From Larix sibirica (lineage: Eukaryota > Streptophyta > Pinopsida > Pinales > Pinaceae), in NCBI GenBank assembly GCA_004151065.3, contig NWUY0300071030.1, positions 1 to 12,905 on the forward strand: a DNA stretch of 12,905 bases, in the 5' to 3' direction. Each line of letters starts with the position of its first letter. Position 1 is the stretch's first letter. Position numbers and translations under genes: made by a program. Shown in pieces: positions 1 through 9,952 of this stretch. The notes under the pieces were generated by a model. It did not search any database. It was not told where the DNA came from and was given only the letters and a program-made list of their open reading frames with translations.

Positions 1-994
1 CCTTGAAGCTTCTTTAAATAGGCTTCAAATATCCAAAACCCTAACTACTTGACATGGTCAAAGACTATCTCCTAATGGCTCTTTATTAATAAAGAGACCC
101 TTTTTACATTGATTGTTGAACACTAACTAATTTGGCCTTATTACAAAGTTATGGCCTTACAATATGTATGATTACTTCTTAGAGTAAGTTGAGTTAGGGT
201 AGGACCCTAAAAATTAGCACATATAGAGTACAAAACATAGAGGGAGAATTTGATCTCCTTCTAGTCAATGGTCAATTCCTCAATCAATACTTCAGTTACT
301 TTCCCTTAAGGTAGATAGTTTGTATATAGTAGTTTTCCTTTTAGCAATGTCCTAATTTTAGTTGTTATTCCAATTTTTTTTTTAGTTCTTGATGTAGGAT
401 CAAGTTTACTATTTTACTATTATATAAATTGTTTGCATTATTTTGAATTTGTATTGCTTTCATTTTTTGTTGAGGATTTTAGTAAAGATGGCTCCCCTTG
501 TGTTGATAAGTTTACTTCTATTACTTTTCATTTTTATCTAATGCCCTTAGACCTCAAGCACATCTAGACAAGTCTTGTAAAAATGCCTATTTGTTTTTCA
601 GTCATGATTAGGAAAGGAAAGGGTACAAATGAAATTGTGAATATTTCTTGAAATTCTCATAATAATGGTGGAGTTGGGGTATTCGAAGTGACAAACTCAA
701 CAACTTTGAAGCTCAATTTATCAATTAATGAATTAATTGATTGAAGGATCTCATCAACTCACACTAAAATAGGATGACCACGTGGAAGGTAGAAATTCAA
801 ACATATGGGGTTAAATGCCTCAAGGGGGTATTCTTATATCTCAAGCATGCCCCATCAATCCCTAAAAAATAGTCATCATCCCCGCTTACTTGTAAAACGT
901 TGTTGTTTCCTCCATCCACCAATTGTTGAAGAAAAATATAAATAGTAAAAAATTGGGAAATAAAATTTAGTTAATTATGGGGACATTTAGATAT
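1..994. other. AT-rich non-coding stretch with small dyads
   Basis: I see no credible coding region, RNA gene or complete mobile element here. Two small dyads are visible: ttgaagc at 3-9 pairs with gcttcaa at 22-28, and a perfect 18-bp palindrome ctctttattaataaagag lies at 79-96. Short dyads are common by chance in AT-rich DNA, and no terminal repeats or target-site duplication link them to a mobile element. This is most likely old, decayed intergenic sequence. Confidence 0.5.
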
Positions 995-1092
995 CTCCAT
1001 TGGGGTTATGGATACTCATTAGTAGTGAAACAAGATCTATGATTATGAGGTGACTCCATTAGGGCTATGGATTCTCCTAGGTAGTGAAACAA
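995..1092. repeat. Degenerate 59-bp-period tandem duplication
   Basis: Two 39-bp blocks at 995-1033 and 1054-1092 match at 33 of 39 positions, starting ctccatt and ending tagtgaaacaa. Their starts are 59 bp apart. A weaker third partial copy (ccatagggatatgg) begins near 1094. The unit has no obvious coding sense. It looks like a small local duplication or a fragment of a minisatellite. Confidence 0.7.
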
Positions 1093-1438
1093 CACCATAG
1101 GGATATGGAAAACCTCTCTGCATAATTATTCAAACCCAAAATTAAATAGTGATAGGGATTATGACTATATCCTAGAACATTAGATCATGCTTCAATGCAA
1201 TGGACTTCCTTTGTTTATCCCTTCAATTTAGATGGTGATTTATTTCAATTTGAGAATTTAGCTAATATAAGATTACATCAGAAGGAAAGGATTCCACATA
1301 TACCCATACTCCGTGATCCAAGGAATCTTTATGGAAAAGGAAAAAGGTCTCTTAGTATCTTGGCTCATGGCTTGAAAATACATAGTAAATATTCATGGCT
1401 TCGATCAATTTGTCACCATTTGTTGAGACCTCAACTAG

Positions 1439-1460
1439 CCCCAAGTTTTTAGACTTGGGG
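1439..1460. repeat. Perfect 8-bp-stem inverted repeat
   Basis: ccccaagt at 1439-1446 is followed by the 6-nt loop ttttag and its exact complement acttgggg at 1453-1460. This is a GC-rich stem in an AT-rich setting. No long gene ends here, so I do not call it a terminator. It may be a structural remnant of a transposon end or chance. Confidence 0.45.
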
Positions 1461-1773
1461 ATTCCCTTTAAAAATTAAATGTTGGATTTTTGCTTTACAT
1501 TTATATTGATTAAGGAGTGAATTCCTACTTGATATTACTTGACATTTTTATTTCTATATGCATCCCCCTTTTGAGGGATCACTCGGGGAATTCTGTCTTT
1601 ATTTTAATTAGCTTTTTGATGATTTGTTTTCTAGTTCCCATATCATTATTTTGGAGTTATTTTTGAATTAGATATATTACATGGATAATTTCCAACCATG
1701 TTTATTTTTTAATGTATTGTTTGAATTGAATCTTATCTTATCATAACATTATTGAAGAAATTCATTGGTTTTT

Positions 1774-2205
1774 CCTAAATAGTCTATTAGACCTTATTAT
1801 AAATATATCTTCTTTCAGATTGTCTCGATGGTCTGTTGAAGGTTTTGTGAATATATTCTTTTTTAAATGCATAATGACTCATTCAGAGATTATAAATCTC
1901 TTCTTTTGGAAATTCCTAATAACCATTGGCCTCATTTCAAAATATTTGTTTGAAATTCCTTCAACAATCTATTAGAAACATTTGAACGTTTTTATTTTGG
2001 AAACCCTTGGTGGTTCATTGGGATAATTAAATATCTTCTTTCAAGAAACTTCCTAATAGTCTGTTGGGATATTACGAAATCCCTTTTTACATTTCATCCC
2101 AACAATTCATTGGGAGTTTTCAAAAGACCTTCTTTATCTTCTTTTGAAAGATACCAACAGTGTATGGAGACATTTCTAAACCTTCCCTTGCCTTTCCTTT
2201 GACAA
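1774..2205. repeat. Degenerate minisatellite, period about 46 bp, with dyad core in each unit
   Basis: About nine imperfect units start near 1774, 1823, 1870, 1915, 1958, 2004, 2051, 2097 and 2152, with spacings of 43 to 55 bp, mostly 46 to 49. Each has a core of about 20 bp resembling tcctaatagtctgttgggat (the copy at 2051-2070), then an AT-rich spacer often containing atcttctttc or ttttgaaa. The core is an inverted repeat: tccyaayag against ctrttggga. The copies at 2097-2116 and 2051-2070 keep it best and the one near 1870 is the most eroded. The spacer is also shared: the stretch before the 1823 core and the one before the 2051 core both read aaatat(at)cttctttca. This is an old tandem array, possibly a structural part of a larger retroelement or an independent minisatellite. 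I cannot name the family. Confidence 0.7.
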
Positions 2206-3249
2206 TATCTTGATGGTGGGTGGGAAAACCATCACAAGTTGAAAATGTACACTTAACATGCCACACATGGAATCCTTCAAATTAAATGCATTAGACTAAA
2301 TACAATACTCTTCATACTCTCTAAATACACCATAATGTTTGAAATTAATGAAGTAAATATGAAACCAAGACATGTTTAATCAAATCAATCATTTGAATGG
2401 GGCATTGTGTTTTATAGTTTTGGGAAATCAGAGGAATATATTATTTGAATTGTTGTCCCCAAGTGTTAGTGAGTTTTAAGGATCTTCCCAACATTGAAAT
2501 TGTTAATTCTCTCTCCTTAAACCACCAGATATTTTGCCAACACCTACTAAGTAGGTCATCAACTCCGTTCTTATATTAGAATGCATTACTATGTTCACTT
2601 GATTCTATAGCCATCTTTCAATTTGAAATTCTATTTTTTATAGTGGTATATGGGTAGATTCATATATTCCCCTTTGAATGATGATATTTCCCTCCTGTAC
2701 TCTTTGCCTTCTATGGGGTGTATCCTTCCTATTCTCCTACTTGTTATCGACAATTGGAATATTTGCAAGGCCGCAAAGACCCCCTTCGTTCATAAAAAAA
2801 TTATCATTCAAATGAATTTCCCACGTTCCAAGCATTTGAATCTCCAAAGATAATGTTTTTGCTCACTTCTTTGCGAAATTAAAGTAGCTTTCCCAAGCCC
2901 ATGGTAGCTACAACCATATCTAGTTCACTTATCTATTTGAACAAGCTATGTTATTTGGGATATAGCTAAGATATACCTATTTTCAATATTTGAATACAAA
3001 TGAGGCTAAAATCTGGGTCCAATCCCATGCAATGATTTGAATGCTTCCATGGTGATCTTAAGCATACAAGTTTGAATGTGAAATCCTTTAATTAGGGAAT
3101 TACTCACAGGAATTACTCACATAGTGCTTTCAATCGAATTACCATACTTTAAAGCATCTTTTTTTGTTTATAGCCTAGTTAATGTGATATGTTGTTGATA
3201 TGGATGATATGTAGAACAATTTGTATAGCTCCTAAGAAAAAAATAAAAA
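2206..3249. other. AT-rich non-coding stretch, nothing recognised
   Basis: I find no supported gene here. The only clear structure is a perfect two-copy tandem 13-mer, ggaattactcaca, at 3096-3108 and 3109-3121. A minus-strand reading at about 2650-2850 is fairly open but matches no family I recognise and lacks further support. Confidence 0.4.
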
Positions 3250-6138
3250 AAGAAGAAGCCTATGGGAAGAGGCACGTCCATGTAAATATAACCTAAAGAG
3301 TCCAAGACCATTTCTCACACTAGAATATCAAGATTCAAATGCATATGTATATGCTAACATTCAAAGGTCTTCAAATCACAATGTAGTAGCAAGGCCTGCC
3401 ATTCTATCATGTGTAGAAATGGTGAACTAGATCATAGACCGTGCAAACATGGAGAATAAGATAATCAATGAATATGGGAGATGCATTGCATCCTTCCAAC
3501 CAACTAATCTAGAGTCTTATTATGAGATACCATGGACATAAGTGGTCATGACTAACGATAGGGTGAAAGAATTTGGTAGATCTAATAATTTTAGAAAGCG
3601 TTAAGAAAATGTTGGATTGAGGACAAGTTGTTCAAATCTCAAGTTAATCAACTTTACCCCACCACAAACATCAAGGATACCTACATGTATGCTGTAGAAA
3701 TGGTTAGTAAATTGTATGAAGATAAATATATAGCCCATTTTCAAGAAGCTCAGGTGCCACTCTTGTACACAGTAGTAAAGGAGGTATCAATATTCAAGTA
3801 GGCTTCTATCCTTTCCCTCACAATAATGTATGTGATAGCTAGAGTCTAGTATCATACTCCGGGAAACAATCTAGAATTTTACATGTCCTCATATCTAATT
3901 GATATCATTTATGTTACCAGTACCTTCCTAGTAATGGGATAGATATAGAATCCACTTGAACCATGCATTCATGTTTACTTCTCAGATTTATGGGAGCATG
4001 AATGCATGAGGAGGTATGCTAAATTTGTGATCATTTCCTGATGCCCTTGTATACACTAACTTTCTATAAGAATACTCCTAGACTATCAAAATATGCTAGG
4101 TAGGTTGTGAGAATGATAAGAGATGAGTATGTAAATGAGGAAAAAACCTATATCATAGTCTACAAAGCAACTGAAGCTCCACTTATTTTTCATTAGTATG
4201 TATCAAGTAGGTTGGTTTTCAAATAAATGACATATCATACAATTCGATATGGTTTTAATCCATCCTCGTATAAATAAACTAACAAAATTGTGCTCAACTG
4301 ACCCTCTTTACATAGGACTATATGAGCTAGCTAATGGTAATTTTTTCAAATTGGAAGTAGAGGTAATGGAGGGTTACAAGTTTGGAGAAGAGAGAACCAA
4401 AGGCATGATATTGAGAAGGTAGTTTCATTTGATAGGACTATATGGGACATGACTAATGTTAAGTTTTCTAAAATGGAAGGAGAGGCAATGGAGGGTTATA
4501 ATTTTGGAGAAGAGAGATTCAAAAGGAAAGATCCTAAGAAAGTAGCTTCATTTCATAGGGCCTCTGTGATCCTCACTTGTCCTTATGCTCAAAAGGATAG
4601 GAAATAGGAAGAAGTGAAAAAATAACACTTTTTTATGAAGTGTAGATTAAAATACAACAATGTAACTAAGAAAAATAAGAGAAGCATAGACAAGAAGGGG
4701 AAATAAATAAAAAACAAAAGGGGGAATATGAGAAAAATCCAAGACTGAAGAAGAAGTTAAGGCTCAAGAAGTAGCTTAAGTAGAAAATAAGTCTAAGACA
4801 AAAGAAGAATAAAATACTAGAGTTGAGACCAAAGAAAAAAAATACAATAAGAGGAAATGCATAAAAATACAAATAAATAACAATCTCAATCAATAGAGAT
4901 AGAACTTAAAGCCTGACTTTGTGGATGAGGAAGAAATAAGAGAAAACAAATAAGTTGAAATAAAGAGTAAGGAAGAAGAAGAAAATAAAAGTAAGGAAGA
5001 GGAATAAAGAAATGATGCAAAGAATTAAGATCCATAGATTTACACTCTTACTAGCACAACAACGGATTCTATGATTTGGATGCTCTCCAAAGGACATTTC
5101 CCATCACCTACAGATCCAAGATAACAATAATTTGTGCAAAAAACATGCCATGTGGCTTGACTATAATTATTCACTTATGATTAGAAAAGGAAACAAGTGG
5201 TGAGACAAACATGTAAGAAAATAAAAGTGAACATAGATAAGGAGTTGGTGGAAACAATTGAAATTATTGTGCTTGATACAAATGAAACCAAACCAATAGA
5301 AGTGGCAATAGTAGGGGAAGATTTTGCACAAATCAATGTATTGAATGTTCGATAGATGGCCGGTGAGCTAGAAGATTACAAAAGAAGAGTGAATCCCTTG
5401 GAAAACCAAGTGGCTTACTACAAGGCATCCCAAGGAAACACTACAGAATGTATTGAGTTTGTTATAGATATCTAAGATGAATTGAATGTAGTGCAAAGAG
5501 TCTTCTACAAAAGATCCCAATATTTATAGGACTAGTGTCAAGTTGTACTTACTATATACAACCAAATACAAGAGTGGAAAAGAGAGAGAGAGAGTACAAA
5601 TTCAATTTGGCATGTTAAAGTGGTATGCCAATCTTGTGAGACTCCTCTTGAAATTCCCCATATGTGTGAAAAGGAAATCCTCAATAACATTAGACTCAAA
5701 TGTTGGAAGGAATCTTTCTAGAAAGCAAAAGATCATATTGAAGAAGAATTTAGGAGTTGTGAGGAACTATGGTCAGGCATGAAAAAAATGTAGACAAATA
5801 TAACCTTCAATCTTTTGTGCATAGTAATCTCTATGCCCGAGTTGAGGTTACAACAACTTTATAAGATAATATCTAGAGGGAAAGGCATTCCATGCAAACC
5901 TTTTCCAATATCAACAAAAACAAGAATGAAGGATTGCATAGAGACTCCATCTAGAGAGATACTTGTAATAAAATCATTCATAGAGGAATTATAGAAAAGT
6001 GTAGGGAAGGTGGAATGAAATGTTTCCTTATTCAAAGTATTCGTAGAGCAACACAATTACTTACATGCTGACAATATCCAAAATGTTTATAAAGCATGGG
6101 AAACTTAAGCAAGTAAATATGTAAATGAAAAGGGGTAA
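3250..6138 (+). pseudogene. Large decayed coding unit of unknown family (gag-like character possible)
   Basis: Reading the plus strand with a few frame changes and read-through of stops gives a coherent protein trace of about 950 codons. Readable pieces include EYGRCIASF (near 3470), VVMTNDRVKEFGR (near 3541-3580), EFYMSSYLIDIIYVTSTF (about 3872-3927), HVYFSDLWEHECMRRYAKFV (about 3971-4030) and TYIIVYKATEAPLIFH (about 4150-4195). A Lys/Glu-rich low-complexity centre follows (about 4660-5020), then coiled-coil-like pieces such as MAGELEDYKRRVNPLENQVA from 5356, DELNVVQRVFYKR (near 5477) and IEEEFRSCEELWSGMKKM (near 5739). The trace ends in HNYLHADNIQNVYKAWET (near 6053-6106) and a stop at 6136-6138. 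Many internal stops are TAG or TAA at positions that would suit CAG or CAA, as expected from C-to-T decay of methylated DNA. An (ag)7 run lies at 5581-5594. I do not recognise the family and see no reverse transcriptase, integrase or zinc knuckle next to it. It could be the gag-like part of a retroelement or a dead host gene family. Borders are approximate. Confidence 0.55.
4312..4554 (+). repeat. 40-codon tandem duplication inside the decayed coding unit
   Basis: Copy 1 spans 4312-4431 and copy 2 spans 4432-4554. Both open with ataggactatatg and share ttttggagaagagaga or a close variant near the middle. The offset of 120 bp is 40 codons, so the duplication would have kept the frame. Translated, both copies contain the shared pattern MEGY-x-FGEER, preceded by an acidic stretch. 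A further cataggg at 4554 marks the start of the next unit. Several substitutions and an indel separate the copies, so the duplication is old and may predate loss of the gene. Confidence 0.7.
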
Positions 6139-6747
6139 TATTCCAGAAGTTAAGTAAATAATATGAAGAGTCGAGAAGTCAAAACCTTTCGGTTTTCCAT
6201 TCACATTTTTTTGTATAATGTAAACTAAGGAGAAGGGGATTTCTGCTTGGAAATGTAAACTTCTTTCTTGTTAATTCAGAATCCTATTGACTATATAGGT
6301 TTTTGGAGAAATTATGGTGGTATGTAAACGTTGACACTATTCTGTGTTACTCATACTATTACGAAAGAACCATGAGATTGTACATTCCATGTTGTAGATT
6401 TTTCTCATTGACGGTTTTGTTTGTGCTCACTTTCTATTTAAATAGTGCCAAATATGGGTGTGGTACTATAGATTTTTGTTTAATAGTATTTTTACCTATG
6501 TTTACATCTTTCTATTCGAAATTATGCAATGAATAATATAATAAAGTAATTTATGTTTATTTTTTTGTAATCTTTTTAGTTGGTTCCATATAGGTTTATA
6601 GTTCTTTATTCCTAGCTAGGAGCTTTAGACTAGGATAGCTTATGTTCCAATAGTTGTAGGAATTTTAGAATATTAAAATTCATAAAATATTAACAATCGT
6701 TGGGATAGATTCTAGAGGATTTTTTATTCAAAGCAGAGTTAGGACAT
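6139..6747. other. AT-rich spacer between two convergent coding relics
   Basis: This interval lies between the 3' ends of the plus-strand relic and the minus-strand relic. It is T-rich, with runs of T near 6207 and 6560. The open stretch at 6303-6536 reads like untranslated sequence, rich in Phe, Leu, Cys and Tyr, and I do not call it a gene. It may hold the 3' untranslated parts of one or both relics. Confidence 0.4.
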
Positions 6748-9114
6748 TTAATTGAGACCTTCCCTTGGGTAAATTGATGTAGTTGACAAAGGGAATTCAC
6801 CCACATCAATAGTGGGTGGGATCCATAGCTTGTTAAAAGAGATATAGCATTCAACCAAGGAATTGTTTGCCTTGAAACTATTAATTGAATAGAAATATAA
6901 AATAGGTTCGAGTTTTAGGCCTACCAACACTTGTTATACATTCAAAGGCCTCCAATAATTTTGCGTTGTCATACCTCCCTTTACTTAAACAACCGAAATT
7001 TTCATTGCATCTACCATGTAGGCTTGATGAACACCCTTTTTTTTCATGTGTTGTCATAATTTCTCTTAAGCTATCTTTCAAATTCAAAAATGTGCAACAT
7101 GATAAAAGATAGTCAATTATAAATTGGGCATGATCTGTGTTTCTTCAAATGAAAATGCCTTTCCATTACTCTGTTGCATCGATTTAAGTTTGTATCCATC
7201 TTGCTAGACCAATACATATTACTTTGAATCTATTAGCTCGCAATTCATTCTAGTCCCTAGTATTGATTTCCTTGGAATGAAGTTATATGTTGACCAATGT
7301 TCGAACCTAAAGAAACCTCATTTCATTCCTACCTTAGTTGACATCGTATCTCAAATAAAATCTATAACTTTGAAAAGTTCTTCCAATAGACTTGTTAAGA
7401 TTTGAAATTGTTTAGGCCTAAAAAGAAAATTTTGACTAGTTTTTTTATTAAAGTTAGGGTGTGGCTCTATTTGAAGTTGACTATGTTTTTCATGTGCCTA
7501 ATTTAGTCTTTGGATCCCCAACGTTGAATATGTTGCATAGAGGGTTGAAGCCATATTGAATTCAATTGATTTGACCATTTCAAAATATCTCATATTCTTT
7601 CTTGATGTCATTTATGTGCTCTATTGTTAAAATGGGTGACATGTAAGATTATTTGTATGGCTCGTTGTTATCACCTAAAATTTGCAAATGTGTGACATTT
7701 TCACATCATTTATGTAGCTCATAAAGCTTCCTTTTACCAATGATTAACATATGGAATGGAGGAATTAGTGCACATTTGGATTTTACCTAACTCACACGAC
7801 CTTTCAACATTGTGAGCAGAGTAATATTGCATGGATATCCTTCAAAACTCGTGCAACTATGTAAAAAGTGAGATGCATAAAGTTTTCAATGCATTTAAAT
7901 CCCCCAACTACATTTGTGCACCAAAGGTTTCAAATTTGATTCATTTTGTAGGTACTTGGGAATTAATGAGCCTCATTCTTGTACTTGGGAGCCACTTCAT
8001 GAAGAGGAGCTTTCACATTGTGAACCAGTTCTTTGAAGACCTCCATTTCAGCTATAAAATGAAGCAATGGGTATGCATTCCATGAGAGAAAAGTAAAGCA
8101 AGGTTATTCTACAAGGATTTCCTTGCAAGAACTTTCTCCCTCATACTTTCTTGCCAGCAATAATCTTCCATGTTTTCTTATCTTCTTCCCCTAAGAAGCA
8201 AGTGTTTTCCTTCATCATTCCCAAGTTTGTTTGATAGAAATTAGAGAGTTTGAAGGGCCCTTACTAAAGGGAGTGTTGGATTCCATCTTATAAGATACAT
8301 TCCTCAAGGTGATACTAGTGTACACATGCCTTTTCATTGGACATTTGCAATTTAGTTGAAGCTTGCCTCTATTACTTGTTTTCATGTCATTTTAGTAATC
8401 TTGGTTCTTATGTAGCTCCCATGCTTGATTTTATTTGTTTATTTGTTTCAACACATTAGTACTTGTCACACTAACCATCTAATGATTTGTTGTCTTGTTT
8501 ATAGTCTACAAGGAAAGGAATTTTCTCTCACCATTAAGCCATATTTCCACCACATAATTGATAGCTCCAATTCATATTTTTTTACTCACTTATTTGAGTC
8601 TATTTGTTTTCTACTTGATTTCTACTAACTTGAGACTTGTTGCAAGAGCAGTACCTTTACTATCATACCCCTAAATAATTAGTTTTATAGGATGAAGGTC
8701 ATCCTCCTTACATTTTACAGCTCATGCAATACCTAATGTCTATTCCAAGTAACCTCGCACATGTTTTTCTTTGATAGTCATTCCATCATTCAGCCTCTTA
8801 GAATTTTATTCTACACCACACCTTAACATAGTGTTTTCATCTTGTGAACTACACCCTCAGTCAACTTATTTATTTTTTCTATCGCACCATTTAGAAACAT
8901 GACATTTGTAACCTACAAATCCCATGGTCACTCAACTATATGCACCATGACTCGTGCAACTGCAGTAGAATTTATTTTTTTTCAAATTGCTTTCATCACA
9001 AATGAAATCCACATAAATTCCTATTGTTTCTAAGAAATTAGCAAATCAATCAACAACTTTGTTTTGGTTTTTTAAGTCATTAGAAAACCTAGTTTAAGTA
9101 GAGGGTGAAACCAT
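6748..9114 (-). pseudogene. Second decayed coding stretch, minus strand, unknown family
   Basis: The minus strand gives a broken but recurrently protein-like trace. It may begin at an ATG at 9114-9112 (MVSPST, then FANFLETIGIYVDFICDES), continues with VMFLNGAIEKINKLTEGVV near 8880, and then GYDSKGTALATSLKLVEI near 8630, in a stretch (about 8800-8506) whose codons start with G unusually often, as real coding frames do. Later pieces are MEVFKELVHNVKAPLHEVAP (about 8050-7990), LQILGDNNEPY (about 7690-7655), HINDIKKEYEIF (about 7625-7580), LLEELFKVIDFI (about 7405-7360), KLKSMQQSNGKAFSFEET (about 7195-7140), and two open segments at 7087-6881 and 6930-6748. Several frame changes are required and many stops are TAG, TAA or TGA where CAG, CAA or CGA would fit. 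I recognise no family. It may be one gene or more than one fragment, and parts may be chance. Confidence 0.4.
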
Positions 9115-9289
9115 TTTGCAACTGTCTTTTATAGGATTTGGGGAGTAGACTACACTTTTTTATTTATTTATTCCAAAGATTAAAAAAATTGACTACACTA
9201 CAATTGAATGTGCTAGCCCCTTATGATAAAAAATTGCTTGGAAGTATCTTGTCCCACTCTCAAGCATATAGTCGACAATGAGATTGACA

Positions 9290-9405
9290 GTACATTGCCA
9301 ACCCAATTGGAATACAAGGGGAAAACATGTCACAAGTGGGATTTGAACATGTGTGGGGAGGTTAATGACTTCTCCTCTTAAATACCAAAGCTAGACTAAA
9401 TTGAC
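9290..9405 (-). mobile_element. tRNA-derived SINE-like module, minus strand
   Basis: On the minus strand TAGTCTAGCTTTGG (9397-9384) resembles a Pol III box A (TRGYNNARNNGG, with two extra bases), and GTTCAAATCC (9348-9339) resembles box B (GGTTCRANTCC). The gap between them is 35 nt, typical of tRNA genes and tRNA-derived SINEs. Between them lies a possible arm, GAGGAGAAG to CCTCCCC. I cannot fold a full cloverleaf and there is no clean acceptor stem, so this is not a functional tRNA gene. A decayed SINE head is the likely reading; its 3' limit is not visible. Confidence 0.45.
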
Positions 9406-9431
9406 CTTCCTTGGGAAAACAAACACACACA

Positions 9432-9730
9432 AACATGGATTAGATTAGTTGATTGAACCATCCACCCAAGACATGTTGTTGATAGGGAGGCCATAAGTCA
9501 CACATTCAAATTCATTCAAGTACCTTAAGGTTACCAACCATTATTGTGTGGGGTGGTTGAGTTTCCCTCCATCCAGTTATTCTAGGAGAGAAAGGGGATC
9601 CTACAAATTTTTATTAGCCTAGTGGGTTAGCTTAATTGGATTGAACTTAGTAGTTTTAAGGTACAAATAATTAATCTAATGCATGTTCAAGTTTGGTAGA
9701 GTCCCTCCAGGTTATGAACAAATGTTGTAA
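9432..9730 (+). mobile_element. SINE-like module(s), plus strand, with box A and box B
   Basis: TAGCCTAGTGGG at 9615-9626 matches the box A consensus at every defined position, and TGTTCAAGTTT at 9684-9694 is a degenerate box B 57 nt downstream. A weaker relative precedes it: ttagttgattgaacc near 9436-9450 resembles ttagcttaattggattgaac at 9627-9646, and attcaaattc at 9504-9513 resembles box B. The two modules therefore look like diverged copies of one tRNA-related repeat. No poly(A) tail or target-site duplication could be fixed, so the outer limits are guesses. Confidence 0.4.
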
Positions 9731-9837
9731 TTCAGAGGAATTTACTCCATGCATCATTTGTAGACTATGAGGAAGTACATGGAGGGTTTCCCTTATGATA
9801 TTTTCTATTAAATTGATCTATCTATTTATTTTACATT

Positions 9838-9952
9838 TCTACATATAGATACGTGTACTTATATGCATGTGCACACACATATATATGTTCATATATGCAT
9901 ATCTAAATATATTTATGGATATACATATATGTATATATATGCACTTGTGTGT
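9838..9952. repeat. AT/TGCA-rich microsatellite-like tract
   Basis: The tract is built from atat, tgca, cacaca and gtgt words, including the 14-bp palindrome atacatatatgtat at 9921-9934 and cacacacatatatat near 9872-9886. It is an imperfect, mixed dinucleotide repeat with a tendency to form cruciforms. It directly precedes the readable part of the LINE relic downstream. The open frame crossing it is low-complexity translation of the repeat, not a gene. Confidence 0.65.

Noticed and set aside
1195-1452. 85-codon plus-strand open frame starting MQWTSFVYPF
   Set aside because: It is isolated, has no recognisable domain, and an open frame of this length is expected by chance in a window this size; it ends in the hairpin at 1439-1460.
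2650-2853. 67-codon plus-strand open frame, and an open minus-strand reading over the same bases
   Set aside because: Neither strand shows a family motif and neither extends into neighbouring sequence.
4666-5097. Two Phe/Leu-rich minus-strand open frames that look like membrane proteins
   Set aside because: They are antisense translations of the A/G-rich, Lys/Glu-coding centre of the plus-strand relic, where GAA and AAG read as TTC and CTT.
6303-6536. 77-codon plus-strand open frame rich in Tyr, Phe and Cys
   Set aside because: It lies beyond the end of the coding relic in T-rich sequence and has the composition expected of untranslated DNA.
9127-9133. TATAAAA on the minus strand just upstream of the ATG at 9114
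   Set aside because: Only 12 nt separate it from the ATG, too close for a TATA box with a normal transcription start, and the gene downstream is dead.
9339-9397. Functional tRNA gene on the minus strand
   Set aside because: Box A-like and box B-like words are present, but no acceptor stem, anticodon arm or full cloverleaf can be formed, so SINE remnant is preferred.
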